DNA of 39,016 nucleotides from Actinomycetota bacterium (GCA_018268515.1 JAFDWK010000019.1:1-39016), one strand, 5' to 3'. Shown: positions 15,644 to 24,704, numbered from the stretch's first letter. A program made the numbers and translations. The notes: generated by a model not told the origin, from the sequence alone.

Positions 15644-16906
15644 ATGAAGAAGACTCACCTCGTCCCCGTGGCGGCGTTCACGGTGGGCGCCGCGCTCGTG
15701 CTGACCGGCTGCGGCGGCTCGAGCAGCAGCGCCGGATCCGCCGACGACAAGACCGTCGTCGTCGACATGTGGGCCGGATCCGCCGACGACACCAAGGCCC
15801 TTCAGGCCCAGGTGGACATCGCCAAGAAGCAGAACCCCGACCTGAAGATCGAACTGCGCACCGCCCCGTGGAACGACTTCTTCACGAAGCTGACCACGAA
15901 CATGGCCTCGGGCAACATGGCCTGCGTCACCGGCATGAACAGCGGCATGCTCTCCAGCTACACCTCCGGCTTCCAGAAGCTGACCGCGGACGATCTGAAG
16001 ACCGCGGGCCTCAAGGAGGGCGACTTCGCCTCGGGCACCACCGAGATCCTGAAGAACAAGGGGGACCTGTACGGTCTGCCCTTCGACACCGCCACGATGC
16101 TCGTCTACTACAACGCCGACCAGCTCAAGGCCGCCGGTGCCGCCGACCCGAAGCCGGGCTGGACGTTCGACGACTTCGAGAAGACCGCGAAGGCGGCCAC
16201 CCGCGACGGCAAGCAGGGCTTCGCCGTCGGCATGGGCGACTTCCAGTGGCAGGCGCTGCCGATCGCGAAGGCGGGCGTGCAGCCGGCCACGCAGGACGGC
16301 AAGCTGCAGCTCACCGACAAGAAGTTCCAGGATGCTGCGGCCTGGTACGCCGGCCTCGTCACCGACCGGAAAGTCGCCCTGCCCGTCGCCAGCGCCTCCG
16401 ACGGCGGCTGGGGCGAGGACCAGTACTCCAACGGCAACGCCGCGATGGCGGTCGACGGCACTTGGAACGCGGTCAGCTACCTGAAGAACCAGGCCGGCTT
16501 CACCGCGGGCATGGCGCCGCTGCCGGGCGAGGGCAAGGACTCCCTGAGCCTCATCCTCGGTTCGGGCTACGGCATCTCCAAGACCTGCAAGAACAAGGAC
16601 GCCGCGCTCAAGGTGCTCGGATCCCTGCTCAGCAAGGATTCGCAGGACTACATCGCCTCCTCGGGTCGCAGCTACCCGGCGCGCACCGAGAGCCAGCCGC
16701 TGTACTTCGAGTCCATCGACGCGAAGTACCGCGCGCAGGTCGAGGAGGTCTTCAAGGCCGCGTTCTCGCACGTGCAGGGTCAGTACGTCACCGACAACTG
16801 GTCGAAGGTCGGAACCTACATCCAGCCGCAGCTGGTGAGCGTCTACAACGGTCAGACCCCCATGGCCGACGTGCTCAAGAGCGCCCAGCAGCAGTTCGGC
16901 AAGTGA
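15644..16906 (+). CDS. Sugar ABC transporter substrate-binding lipoprotein (family 1)
   Basis: The 420-residue protein has a lipoprotein signal peptide with lipobox LTGC (Cys23) and a Ser/Gly-rich linker. The fold is that of extracellular solute-binding family 1 ([16 protein letters not shown] start; [38 protein letters not shown]). It is the first gene of a seven-gene operon carrying two permeases, a kinase, an M81 protein, a GH29 fucosidase and CutC. It would capture a fucosylated oligosaccharide or fucose outside the cell. AGGAGG lies 8 nt before the ATG. Two types of palindromic operator lie upstream. The ligand is inferred from the neighbouring fucosidase. Confidence 0.92.
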   Translation: MKKTHLVPVAAFTVGAALVLTGCGGSSSSAGSADDKTVVVDMWAGSADDTKALQAQVDIAKKQNPDLKIELRTAPWNDFFTKLTTNMASGNMACVTGMNSGMLSSYTSGFQKLTADDLKTAGLKEGDFASGTTEILKNKGDLYGLPFDTATMLVYYNADQLKAAGAADPKPGWTFDDFEKTAKAATRDGKQGFAVGMGDFQWQALPIAKAGVQPATQDGKLQLTDKKFQDAAAWYAGLVTDRKVALPVASASDGGWGEDQYSNGNAAMAVDGTWNAVSYLKNQAGFTAGMAPLPGEGKDSLSLILGSGYGISKTCKNKDAALKVLGSLLSKDSQDYIASSGRSYPARTESQPLYFESIDAKYRAQVEEVFKAAFSHVQGQYVTDNWSKVGTYIQPQLVSVYNGQTPMADVLKSAQQQFGK

Positions 16907-16912
16907 TCCCCT

Positions 16913-16944
16913 CCCGGTCCGGCGGATCCCTCCGCCGGACCGGG
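16913..16944 (+). promoter_or_regulatory. Strong intercistronic hairpin between binding protein and permease genes
   Basis: A perfect 14-bp GC-rich stem (CCCGGTCCGGCGGA with its exact complement) closes a TCCC tetraloop 6 nt after the binding-protein stop. There is no T-tract. Such hairpins commonly stabilise the upstream message or partly terminate transcription, raising binding protein over permease. Confidence 0.8.
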
Positions 16945-16970
16945 ACACCATCCTGGAAGAAGGAGGAACG

Positions 16971-17915
16971 GTGACCATCGCCGCATCCCGCCGCCGCGCG
17001 TCGCAGAGCCGACGCGGTGCTCCGCCCCGACGCGGATCCCTCATGCGTGCGGAGGGCCGTCAGGCGCTCGGCTTCGCGAGCCCCGCCCTGATCGGCCTCG
17101 CCGTGTTCACCGTCGTGCCGGTCGTGCTCTCCATCGTGATGAGCTTCTACAACTGGCCCACCTTCGGCGACAAGACGTTCAACGGCGTCGACAACTACAT
17201 CAAGCTCTTCACGTCGAGCCCGGACTTCTGGCCGGCGATGCGCAACACGGCGGTCTTCACCATCGTCTACGTGCCGCTCAGCATCGTCTGCTCCCTGATC
17301 CTGGCGATGGCGCTCGGCCCGCGGATCCGCGGCCGCGGCGCGCTGCGCGTGCTGTTCTTCATCCCCGTCGTCACGCCGATGGTCGCGAGTGTGCTGGTCT
17401 GGAAGATGATGCTGCAGCCGCAGGGCCTGTTCAACGGGATCGCGCAGGGCTGGTTCGGCATCAAGCTGCCGAACTTCCTCGCCGACCCGTTCTGGGCCAT
17501 GGCCATGGTCATCATCATGAGCGTCTGGCAGGGCCTCGGCTACAACATGCTCATCTTCTCCGCCGCCCTCGAGCAGCTGCCCGAGTCGGTCATCGAGGCG
17601 GCGCGGATCGACGGGGCCTCCGGCTTCCGGATGCAGTGGAGCGTGGTCGTCCCGATGATCTCGCCGTCGATCTTCTTCGCGACGATCATGACCATGATCA
17701 CGTCCTTGCAGGTGTTCGCGCAGCCGCAGCTGCTCACCGGAGGCGGGCCGGGCAACGCGACCCAGCCCCTGGTCCAGTTCATCTACAACCAGGGCTTCAA
17801 GTTCCAGGACCTCGGCATCGCCGCCGCCGGCGCGTGGATCCTGTTCGCGCTCATCATCATCATCACCGCGCTGCAGTTCGGGGCGCAGAAGAAGTGGGTG
17901 CACTATGAGCACTGA
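16971..17915 (+). CDS. Sugar ABC transporter permease, MalF/UgpA type
   Basis: The 314-residue protein has a basic N-terminus (Arg-rich, about 25 residues) and six hydrophobic segments. The first is LGFASPALIGLAVFTVVPVV. The EAA loop is visible as VIEAARIDGASGFRMQWSVVVP. It forms the membrane channel together with the next gene. The GTG start at 16971 is supported by AAGGAGG 6 nt upstream. The gene overlaps the second permease by 11 nt, so the two are co-translated. Confidence 0.93.
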   Translation: MTIAASRRRASQSRRGAPPRRGSLMRAEGRQALGFASPALIGLAVFTVVPVVLSIVMSFYNWPTFGDKTFNGVDNYIKLFTSSPDFWPAMRNTAVFTIVYVPLSIVCSLILAMALGPRIRGRGALRVLFFIPVVTPMVASVLVWKMMLQPQGLFNGIAQGWFGIKLPNFLADPFWAMAMVIIMSVWQGLGYNMLIFSAALEQLPESVIEAARIDGASGFRMQWSVVVPMISPSIFFATIMTMITSLQVFAQPQLLTGGGPGNATQPLVQFIYNQGFKFQDLGIAAAGAWILFALIIIITALQFGAQKKWVHYEH

Positions 17916-18831
17916 TCTGCAGCAGGCGGCCGTCACCGAGCCCGCCGAGTCGGTCGAGGTCGCGGCCGAGGACCGCGGCAAGCGTCCCAAGGCGCCGTTG
18001 TCCGCCGCCGAGCGGACCCGCCTCACCATCGCCCACGTCTTCGTCTACCTCGCGGCGCTCGTCTTCGTCTCGCCGCTGGTCTATTCGTTCTTCTCGGCGC
18101 TCAAGCCGAACAACGAGATGTTCTCGATGCCGCCGAAGCTGGTCGGCTCCGAGGTGCGCTGGTCGAACTTCGCCGACGTGTTCGCGTACGGCCCGTTCCT
18201 CACCTACATCGGCAACTCGTTCTTCGTCGCGATCGCCGGAACGCTGGTCGTGCTGATCGTCTCGACGACGGCGGGCTATGCGTTCGGCCGGCTGCGCTGG
18301 AAGGGCCGGGACGCGGTGTTCGTGCTCTTCCTCGCGACGCTCATGGTGCCCGCCGAGGTGCTCGTGATCCCGATGTTCCAGGTCATGCAGTGGCTGAACT
18401 GGGTGGACACCTACCAGGCGCTGATCTTCCCGTTCGCGTTCACCGCCTTCGGCACCTTCCTCATGCGGCAGTTCTTCCGCGGGATCCCGTACGAGCTCGA
18501 GGAGGCCGCGCGCGTCGACGGCGCGGGGCCCCTGCGCTCCTTCCTGCAGATCATCCTGCCGCTCGCGAAGTCCGCGGTGGCGGTGCTCTCCGTGTTCACC
18601 TTCCTCTCCTTCTGGAACAGCTACCTGTGGCCGCTGATCGTGACCGTCGACTACAACGCGCACGGCACGCTCCCGGTGGGTCTTGCGACCTTCTCGGGCC
18701 TGACCGGCACGCGCTGGGATCTGCAGATGGCGGCGGCGATCATCTCGATGGTGCCGACGACGGTCCTCGTGATCGTGCTGCAGAAGCACCTGGTCAAGGG
18801 CATCGCGATGGCGGGGCTCGGCGGACGATGA
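17905..18831 (+). CDS. Sugar ABC transporter permease, MalG/UgpE type
   Basis: The 308-residue protein has a hydrophilic N-terminal tail of about 40 residues and six membrane segments. The EAA loop is ELEEAARVDGAGPLRSFLQIILP, and the protein ends GIAMAGLGGR, a typical ending for this subunit. It pairs with the preceding permease. No ATP-binding gene follows, so a shared ATPase of the MsiK type encoded elsewhere is presumably used, as known for other actinobacterial sugar importers. It is translationally coupled to the kinase gene through an ATGA overlap at 18828. Confidence 0.93.
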   Translation: MSTDLQQAAVTEPAESVEVAAEDRGKRPKAPLSAAERTRLTIAHVFVYLAALVFVSPLVYSFFSALKPNNEMFSMPPKLVGSEVRWSNFADVFAYGPFLTYIGNSFFVAIAGTLVVLIVSTTAGYAFGRLRWKGRDAVFVLFLATLMVPAEVLVIPMFQVMQWLNWVDTYQALIFPFAFTAFGTFLMRQFFRGIPYELEEAARVDGAGPLRSFLQIILPLAKSAVAVLSVFTFLSFWNSYLWPLIVTVDYNAHGTLPVGLATFSGLTGTRWDLQMAAAIISMVPTTVLVIVLQKHLVKGIAMAGLGGR

Positions 18832-19802
18832 TGCAGGACGCAGGATCCGGTGCCGCGCGGCGCCGGGGGACGAGTGCGCCCGTGATCGCGGGCATCGACA
18901 TCGGCGGGACGAAGATCTCCGCCGTGCTGACCGACGAGACCGGCGAAGTCCTCGGCAAGGGCGTCGTGCCGGCGCCCGCCGCGGAGGGCGGGCCCGCGAT
19001 GGCGGATGCCGCCGCGGACCTCGTCCTCCGGTTGTGCGGCGCACTGGACGCGTCGCTGGCCGGCGCGGGCGTCGGCGCCGCCGGAGTGATCGACCAGGAG
19101 CGCGGCGTCGTCGTCGCCGCCTCCGCCACGTTCGCCGACTGGAGCGGATTCCCGCTCGCGGATGAGCTCGAGCAGCGCCTCGGCGCGCCCGTGTGGGTCG
19201 AGAACGACGTGAACGCGTTCCTGATCGGCGAGCTCCGCTGGGGTGCGGCGCGCGGCGAGGGCGACGTGCTCGGCATCATGCTGGGCACGGGTGTCGGCGG
19301 CGCGGTCGCGCTCGACGGCGCGGTGCATCACGGCGTGCACGGCGCGGCGGGGGAGATCGGTCATACTCCGGGCTTCAGCGACCTGGTGTGCACGTGCGGG
19401 CAGACCGGTCACCTGGAGACGCTCGCCTCGGGCACCTCGATCACCCGCCGTTACCGCGCGGCCACCGGATCCGACGCCACCGCGCCGGCGATCGCCGATC
19501 GTGCGAGGGCCGGAGAGTCCGCGGCGCTCGCCGTCTTCGCGGACGCGGCGCGTGCGACCGCTCTCGCCGCCTCCGTCGCATCCTCTCTGCTCGATCTCGA
19601 CATGGTCGTGATCGGCGGAGGGGTGCGCGAGGCCTGGGACCTGCTCGAGCCAGGCATCCTGGAGGCGCTGCGCACCGACGCCCCGGTCTCCGGGTTCCCG
19701 CTGCGCATCGTGCCCGCCGAGATCTCGGCCGACGCCGTCGCCCGAGGAGCCGCGGCACTGGCGTCCGCACAGCTCTCCGACTCCGTGCCCGCCCCCGTCT
19801 GA
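18828..19802 (+). CDS. ROK-family sugar kinase
   Basis: The 324-residue protein has the ROK phosphate-binding start (IAGIDIGGTKISAVLTD, about 20-36), the catalytic ENDVNAFLIGE, GIMLGTGVGGAV and the zinc-type HGAAGEIGHTPG plus CTCGQTGHLE motifs. There is no DNA-binding domain, so it is an enzyme of the glucokinase/N-acetylglucosamine-kinase group. It starts at ATG 18828 (or the adjacent ATG 18831), overlapping the permease stop. The oxidative fucose route needs no kinase, so it may phosphorylate another sugar left after fucose removal, such as glucose, galactose or an N-acetylhexosamine. This is inference from operon membership. Confidence 0.9.
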   Translation: MMQDAGSGAARRRGTSAPVIAGIDIGGTKISAVLTDETGEVLGKGVVPAPAAEGGPAMADAAADLVLRLCGALDASLAGAGVGAAGVIDQERGVVVAASATFADWSGFPLADELEQRLGAPVWVENDVNAFLIGELRWGAARGEGDVLGIMLGTGVGGAVALDGAVHHGVHGAAGEIGHTPGFSDLVCTCGQTGHLETLASGTSITRRYRAATGSDATAPAIADRARAGESAALAVFADAARATALAASVASSLLDLDMVVIGGGVREAWDLLEPGILEALRTDAPVSGFPLRIVPAEISADAVARGAAALASAQLSDSVPAPV

Positions 19803-19839
19803 ACCGCCCGCTCCGCCCGAGAAGGAAACCACAGCCGTC

Positions 19840-21438
19840 ATGACAGCGCCCACCCCGAACATCCGCCCCGAGGCCGACACGGTCTGGATGGGGCCGCTTC
19901 CGGCCGTCGAGGACCGAGGGCTCGCCCGCCCCCGGATCGGCATCGCCGGGATCTCGATCGAGTCCAGCACCTTCTCGCCGCACATCTCGGGCGACGAGGC
20001 CTTCACCATCCGCGAGGGCGCCGACCTCCTCGGCTACTACCCGTTCCTCGACGAGGGCCGTGAGCTGCGCGAGGCGGCGGAGTGGGTCCCGATCCACCAC
20101 GGCCGCTCGCTGCCGGGCGGAGCAGTGGCTCCGGCCACCTATCTTCGGATGAAGGAGGCGATCGTGCGCGGCATCCGCGCCGAGATCGCCGCCGGCGGTC
20201 CGTTCGACGGATTCTTCTTCGACATCCACGGCGCGATGAGCGTCGTCGGCATGCAGGACGCGGAGGGCGACCTCGCCGAGGCCGTGCGCGCCGAACTCGG
20301 CGAGGACGTGCTCGTGTCGACCTCGATGGACCTGCACGGCAACGTGTCGGAGGCGCTGCGCGACGCGCTGGATCTGCTCACCTGCTACCGGATGGCGCCG
20401 CACGAGGACTGGATGAACACCAAGGAGCGCGCGGTGTGGAACCTGCTCGCGCGCCTGCGCGGTCCGCACGGATCCGATCCGCTGCGCCGCCGCCCCTACA
20501 AGGCGTGGGTTCCCGTGCCCGTGCTGCTGCCGGGGGAGAAGACGAGCACCCGGCTGGAGCCGGCGCGGGGCATCTACGCCCAGGTGCCCGACGTCGAGGA
20601 GCTCCACGGCGTCGTGGACGCGGCGATCTGGGTCGGCTACGCCTGGGCCGACGAGCCGCGCAACATGGCGATCGTGATGGTGACCGGCGACGACCGCGCG
20701 GTCATCGCGCGGGAGACCGAGCGCCTGGCCCGGCAGTACTGGGACGCGCGTGCCGACTTCGTGTTCGTGGGACCGACCGCGACCCTCGGCGAGGCGCTCG
20801 ATCGGGCGCTCGCTCCGGACGCGGCGCGCCCGTACGTGATCTCCGACTCCGGCGACAATCCCACGGCAGGCGGGGCGGGAGACGTCTCCTGGACGCTCGG
20901 CGAGCTGCTCGCGCGGCCCGAGCTCGCGGAACCCGGACGCGTCGTGGTGCATGCCTCGGTGTTCGACGCCGCCGCGGTGGCTCAGGCCGTGGCCGCCGGC
21001 GTCGGAGCGACCGTGAGCCTCGAGGTCGGCGGACGGGTGGATCCCGGACCGCGCGGCCCCCTGCCGCTCACGGGAGAGGTGTTCTCGATCACCGAGGGCG
21101 ACCCCGACGCCGGCACGCAGGTCGTGATCCGCTCCGGCAGCGTGCATGCGATCGTCACCGAACGCCGCAAGCCCTTCCATCACCTCGACGACTTCCGCAT
21201 GCTGGGGCTGGATCCCGAGACCGCCGACATCGTGATCGTCAAGATCGGCTACCTCGAACCCGAACTGTACGATCTCGCCGCCGACTGGACGCTCGCGCTC
21301 ACCCCTGGCGGTGTGGACCAGGATCTCCTGCGCCTGGGGCACCACCGGCTCGCACCCGGCGTCTTCCCGTTCGACACCGACGGCGTGCCGGCGCTCACCG
21401 CGCACGTGAGCCGCCGCGGAGAGGAGCTGTCCGCATGA
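19840..21438 (+). CDS. M81-family metalloprotein (MlrC-like)
   Basis: The 532-residue protein matches the M81/MlrC family. It has an N-terminal DUF1485-type domain beginning PRIGIAGISIESSTFSP, with FFDIHGAMS and MDLHGNVS providing candidate metal-binding Asp and His residues. A C-terminal domain begins around SDSGDNPTAGGAGD. The founding member is a microcystin-degradation peptidase, but many homologues sit in sugar operons with unknown substrates. Here it lies between a ROK kinase (37-nt gap with AGAAGGAAA) and a fucosidase whose ATG overlaps its stop. Coupling suggests a real function in handling the imported glycoside or glycopeptide; that is inference. Confidence 0.87.
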   Translation: MTAPTPNIRPEADTVWMGPLPAVEDRGLARPRIGIAGISIESSTFSPHISGDEAFTIREGADLLGYYPFLDEGRELREAAEWVPIHHGRSLPGGAVAPATYLRMKEAIVRGIRAEIAAGGPFDGFFFDIHGAMSVVGMQDAEGDLAEAVRAELGEDVLVSTSMDLHGNVSEALRDALDLLTCYRMAPHEDWMNTKERAVWNLLARLRGPHGSDPLRRRPYKAWVPVPVLLPGEKTSTRLEPARGIYAQVPDVEELHGVVDAAIWVGYAWADEPRNMAIVMVTGDDRAVIARETERLARQYWDARADFVFVGPTATLGEALDRALAPDAARPYVISDSGDNPTAGGAGDVSWTLGELLARPELAEPGRVVVHASVFDAAAVAQAVAAGVGATVSLEVGGRVDPGPRGPLPLTGEVFSITEGDPDAGTQVVIRSGSVHAIVTERRKPFHHLDDFRMLGLDPETADIVIVKIGYLEPELYDLAADWTLALTPGGVDQDLLRLGHHRLAPGVFPFDTDGVPALTAHVSRRGEELSA

Positions 21439-22784
21439 TGAACTTCGAGACGCGCACCGGACCCGACTTCGGATCCGCCGCACCCGCATACCCGGCCGCC
21501 GGCGTGCCGGACTGGTACCGCGACGCCAAGCTCGGCTTCTTCGTGCACTGGGGCCTGTACTCGGTGCCCGCCTGGGCGGTGCAGCACGGCCCGGGCGTGA
21601 ACATCCCGACCGAGGACGCCTACGCCTGGCACCAGTACGCGGAGTGGTACGGCAACACCGTGCGGATCGCCGGCAGCCCGACGTGGCAGCGGCACCAGGA
21701 GCTCTACGGACCCGGCACCTCGTACGAGGACCTCGCCGACCTCTGGGACGCGTCGTCCTTCGATGCCGACGCCTTCGTCGGCGAACTCGTGGACGCCGGA
21801 GCCCGGTACGTGATCCCGACGACCAAGCACCACGAGGGCTTCTGCCTGTGGGGCACGGGGACGACCGGTTTCAACGCGGTGGCCCGCGGACCCCGGCGCG
21901 ACCTGATCGCGGAGCTCCACGACGCCACGCGCCGTGCCGGCGCCCGTTTCGGCGTGTACTACTCCGGCGCGCTGGACTGGCACGCGAGCGACTTCCCGGC
22001 GATCGAGTCGGATACCGACCTGTTCCGCTACCGCCGCAATGACGAGCACTTCGCGCGCTATGCCGCCGCTCAGCTCGACGAGCTCGTCGAGCGGTTCTCG
22101 CCCGACGTGCTCTGGAACGACATCGAGTGGCCCGACGGCGGCAAGGGGCGCGACGACTTCGCGGTCGCCGCGCTCCTGCGCCGATACTTCGATCGCGTGC
22201 CGAACGGCGTCGTGAACGACCGCTGGGGAGTGCCGTACCACGGCTTCCTCACGCGCGAGTACACGCACATCCCCGGGATCCTGGATGCTCCGTGGGAGTC
22301 CACCCGCGGCCTCGGCTACTCGTTCGGATACAACCAGGCGGAGGACGAGCGCCAGACGCTGTCCGGGCCGGACCTGATCCGGATGCTCGTCGACGTCGTC
22401 TCCAAGAACGGGAACCTGCTCATCAACGTCGGCCCCGACGCGGCGGGACGGATCCCCGAGCTGCAGCGGCGGACCATGCGCGATCTCGGTGCCTGGATGC
22501 GCCGGAACGGGGACACGATCCACGGCACGCGGCCCTGGGTGCGGTTCGGCGAAGAGGTCGGCGAGCCGCGCCGCTACACGCAGTCGGCCGCCGGGGTGCA
22601 CGTGCACGCGCTCGACCCGAGCGCGGGAGAGGTCCGCCTTCCGGCCGAACTGGCCGATGGTGCGGCGTGCTGGGCGGACGGCTCCGCCGCGACGTCGGAG
22701 ACGGCTTCCGACGGCACGCGGATCGTGCGCATCCCCGCCGGGCTGCGTAGCGAGCCCGTCGCCGCCCTCACGGTCGCGCCGTGA
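21435..22784 (+). CDS. GH29 alpha-L-fucosidase, second copy
   Basis: The 449-residue protein is a GH29 fucosidase: WYRDAKLGFFVHWGLYSVPAW near the start, PTTKHHEGFCLWGTG (about 128-142), the nucleophile D229 in VLWNDIEWP, and LLINVGPDAAGRIPE. A short beta-rich C-terminal domain follows. No signal peptide is present, so it is cytoplasmic. Its ATG overlaps the M81 stop and its own stop overlaps the cutC GTG, placing it firmly in the transporter operon. The LWNDIEWP context is that of classical GH29 enzymes and differs from the fucosidase at 12981. The locus thus carries two non-identical intracellular fucosidases. Confidence 0.93.
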   Translation: MMNFETRTGPDFGSAAPAYPAAGVPDWYRDAKLGFFVHWGLYSVPAWAVQHGPGVNIPTEDAYAWHQYAEWYGNTVRIAGSPTWQRHQELYGPGTSYEDLADLWDASSFDADAFVGELVDAGARYVIPTTKHHEGFCLWGTGTTGFNAVARGPRRDLIAELHDATRRAGARFGVYYSGALDWHASDFPAIESDTDLFRYRRNDEHFARYAAAQLDELVERFSPDVLWNDIEWPDGGKGRDDFAVAALLRRYFDRVPNGVVNDRWGVPYHGFLTREYTHIPGILDAPWESTRGLGYSFGYNQAEDERQTLSGPDLIRMLVDVVSKNGNLLINVGPDAAGRIPELQRRTMRDLGAWMRRNGDTIHGTRPWVRFGEEVGEPRRYTQSAAGVHVHALDPSAGEVRLPAELADGAACWADGSAATSETASDGTRIVRIPAGLRSEPVAALTVAP

Positions 22785-23542
22785 CGCGCATTGCGCTCGA
22801 GATCGCCGTCGACGGGCCGGCCGGTGCGCGGACCGCATTCGAAGGCGGGGCGGATCGCGTCGAGCTCTGCCAGGCGCTCGCCGCGACCGGTGGCCTCACG
22901 CCCTCGGGTGCGACGGTCGACGCGGTGCTCGCTGTGGCCGGCGATCCGGAGCGCGTCGCCGGTCTCGTCCGGCCGCGGTGCGGCGGCTTCGTCTACAGCG
23001 CCGAGGAGATCGATCTCGTCGCGGACGACGTGGCAGACCTCGTGCGACGCGGTGCCGGGGCGGTCGTGGTCGGCGCGCTGACCGCCGATGGCGCCGTGGA
23101 CCGCCGTGCGCTCGAGCGCTGGCGCAGTGCCGCGGGCGACGCGGACCTCGTCTTCCACCGCGCGATCGACACGGTGCCGGAGCCCGCGACCCTCGTCGAG
23201 GATCTCGTGGAGAGCGGCGTGCGCCGCGTGCTCAGCAGCGGAGGCGCCGCGCGCAGCATCGACGGCGCCGATGTCCTGCGCGACCTCGCGGCCGCCGCAG
23301 CGGGACGACTGCAGATCATGGCAGGCGGTGGGGTGCGGGTCGAGGACATTCCCGCGCTCATGGCCTGCGGAATCGACGCGGTCCACCTCTCGGCGCGCAC
23401 CCCATCGGGCGACACGACGCCGAGCGGTCCCGGCGGCGGGGATCCCGGATTCGACGTGACCGACGCGGAGATCGTGCGCCGCGCCGCCGCGGCCCTTCGT
23501 CTCCCTCCGCTCGCTGGGGAACCGGGGCTTCTCGGGTCCTGA
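22781..23542 (+). CDS. cutC: CutC family protein
   Basis: The 253-residue protein has the CutC TIM-barrel pattern: LEIAVDGPAGARTAFEGGADRVELCQAL at the start, then RPRCGGFVYS, DLVFHRAID, RRVLSSGG, IMAGGGVR, and a final AVHLSAR. The family was named for copper homeostasis, but its enzymatic activity is unsettled. GTG 22781 overlaps the fucosidase stop by 4 nt, so it is coupled to the operon. The ending is followed by a strong bidirectional terminator, making this the last gene. Its location in a sugar operon suggests an enzymatic role on a sugar-derived molecule. Confidence 0.9.
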   Translation: MTRIALEIAVDGPAGARTAFEGGADRVELCQALAATGGLTPSGATVDAVLAVAGDPERVAGLVRPRCGGFVYSAEEIDLVADDVADLVRRGAGAVVVGALTADGAVDRRALERWRSAAGDADLVFHRAIDTVPEPATLVEDLVESGVRRVLSSGGAARSIDGADVLRDLAAAAAGRLQIMAGGGVRVEDIPALMACGIDAVHLSARTPSGDTTPSGPGGGDPGFDVTDAEIVRRAAAALRLPPLAGEPGLLGS

Positions 23543-23567
23543 GCGAGGAGCGCAGCACCGCGATGCC

Positions 23568-23604
23568 GAAGAGCGCGCCGCCCTCACGGAACGGCGCGCT
23601 CTTC
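23568..23604. terminator. Bidirectional terminator between cutC and a convergent membrane-protein gene
   Basis: A perfect 13-bp stem (GAAGAGCGCGCCG with its complement) closes an 11-nt loop. It lies between the two convergent stop codons, with A/T-leaning edges (GAA, CTTC) on both strands. Confidence 0.8.
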
Positions 23605-23631
23605 GTCGTCCTGGCGGTCAGGCCGCGGACA

Positions 23632-24633
23632 TCACGGGGTGCTGGTCGGGGCGGGCGTCGCACCGTTCGTCGCGGCGTCCGGGATGGTGAGCGGCGCCTG
23701 CACGCCCGCGCCCCACACGGGGGCGGGGAGGCTGACGGTCTGGCCGCCCTGGATCTGACGCAGCGCATCGGCGATCGCCGTGGCGTTCTCCGGCACCGGC
23801 AGACCGCACTTCTCCAGCTCCGAGGCGAACTTCAGCGTCAGGCGCTCCTTGCCCGCCGCGACGGCCTCGGCGGTGGTCCCGGTCTGGATCGCGCTGCCGG
23901 TCTGGATGTCCGAGACCTTGTCGCAGACGTGGTAGACCGAGCCGCCGGAGACCCAGGTCACCTGGTCCTTGCCGAGCAGCTGGATCACGGCGGACTGGTC
24001 GGCCGTGTACTGCTCGACGGATGCGGGCTTGAAGTCGACCCCCAGCACCACCGCGAGCGCGGCCAGGGCGATGCCGACGATCCCCGCGATCGTCTTCTGC
24101 CCCTTGTCCATGTCCTTGTTCAGGAAGACCATGATGATGAGCGGCACGAAGGCGATGATCGCGATGATCGCGCCGAGCTGGTTCTGCACGAAGAACCGCA
24201 CCGTGTCGGAGCGCCGGGCCGGATCCAGGTGGTTCGCCTTCTTCCAGAGGAAGGATCCGGTGATCGACAGCGCCGCGATCACGACGAACAGCACGATGAG
24301 CGTGATGAACGCCCATTGCGGGAACGTCGCCGTCGCGCCCTGCTGTTCGAGCAGGCCGGTGTCGGGGTTGCGGACGAGCTTGCCGTCCTCGCCGGCGAAC
24401 TGGCGCTGACGCAGCAGCCAGAAGATGCCGACGGCCTCCGCCGCGATCGCGACGACCCAGAGGACCATCGCTATCCAGCGGAAGCGGGTCGCCGTGGCCT
24501 TGGCCTCGGGGGTGGGCGTCCAGCCGGCCGGCGGATCGGCGGGGCCGTCGGCCGGGGCTGTGGTGTTCGCGGCGGCGGCTGCGGGCGTGCCCGCCGCGGC
24601 GCGGGCGGGCTTCTTGCTGCTGTTCTCGGGCAC
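23632..24633 (-). CDS. Uncharacterised membrane protein with extracytoplasmic C-terminal domain
   Basis: The 333-residue protein starts with a 45-residue Ala/Pro-rich disordered segment. Four hydrophobic helices follow (about 53-75, 107-130, 150-172, 180-198). After them comes a soluble domain of about 130 residues containing two Cys (VYHVCDKV and LEKCGLP), which could form a disulphide outside the cell. The tail is Pro/Thr-rich. The GTG start at 24633 has AAAGGA 6 nt upstream. I recognise no family beyond a general actinobacterial membrane protein of unknown function. It is divergent from the two small membrane proteins at 24717 and 25226. Confidence 0.8.
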   Translation of the reverse strand: MPENSSKKPARAAAGTPAAAAANTTAPADGPADPPAGWTPTPEAKATATRFRWIAMVLWVVAIAAEAVGIFWLLRQRQFAGEDGKLVRNPDTGLLEQQGATATFPQWAFITLIVLFVVIAALSITGSFLWKKANHLDPARRSDTVRFFVQNQLGAIIAIIAFVPLIIMVFLNKDMDKGQKTIAGIVGIALAALAVVLGVDFKPASVEQYTADQSAVIQLLGKDQVTWVSGGSVYHVCDKVSDIQTGSAIQTGTTAEAVAAGKERLTLKFASELEKCGLPVPENATAIADALRQIQGGQTVSLPAPVWGAGVQAPLTIPDAATNGATPAPTSTP

Positions 24634-24704
24634 GGTGGTCCTTTCCCCCGGATGCTGGACCCGAGCCTAGCGGCGGGAAGCCGCAGAGGCGGGATATCGG
24701 TCGC

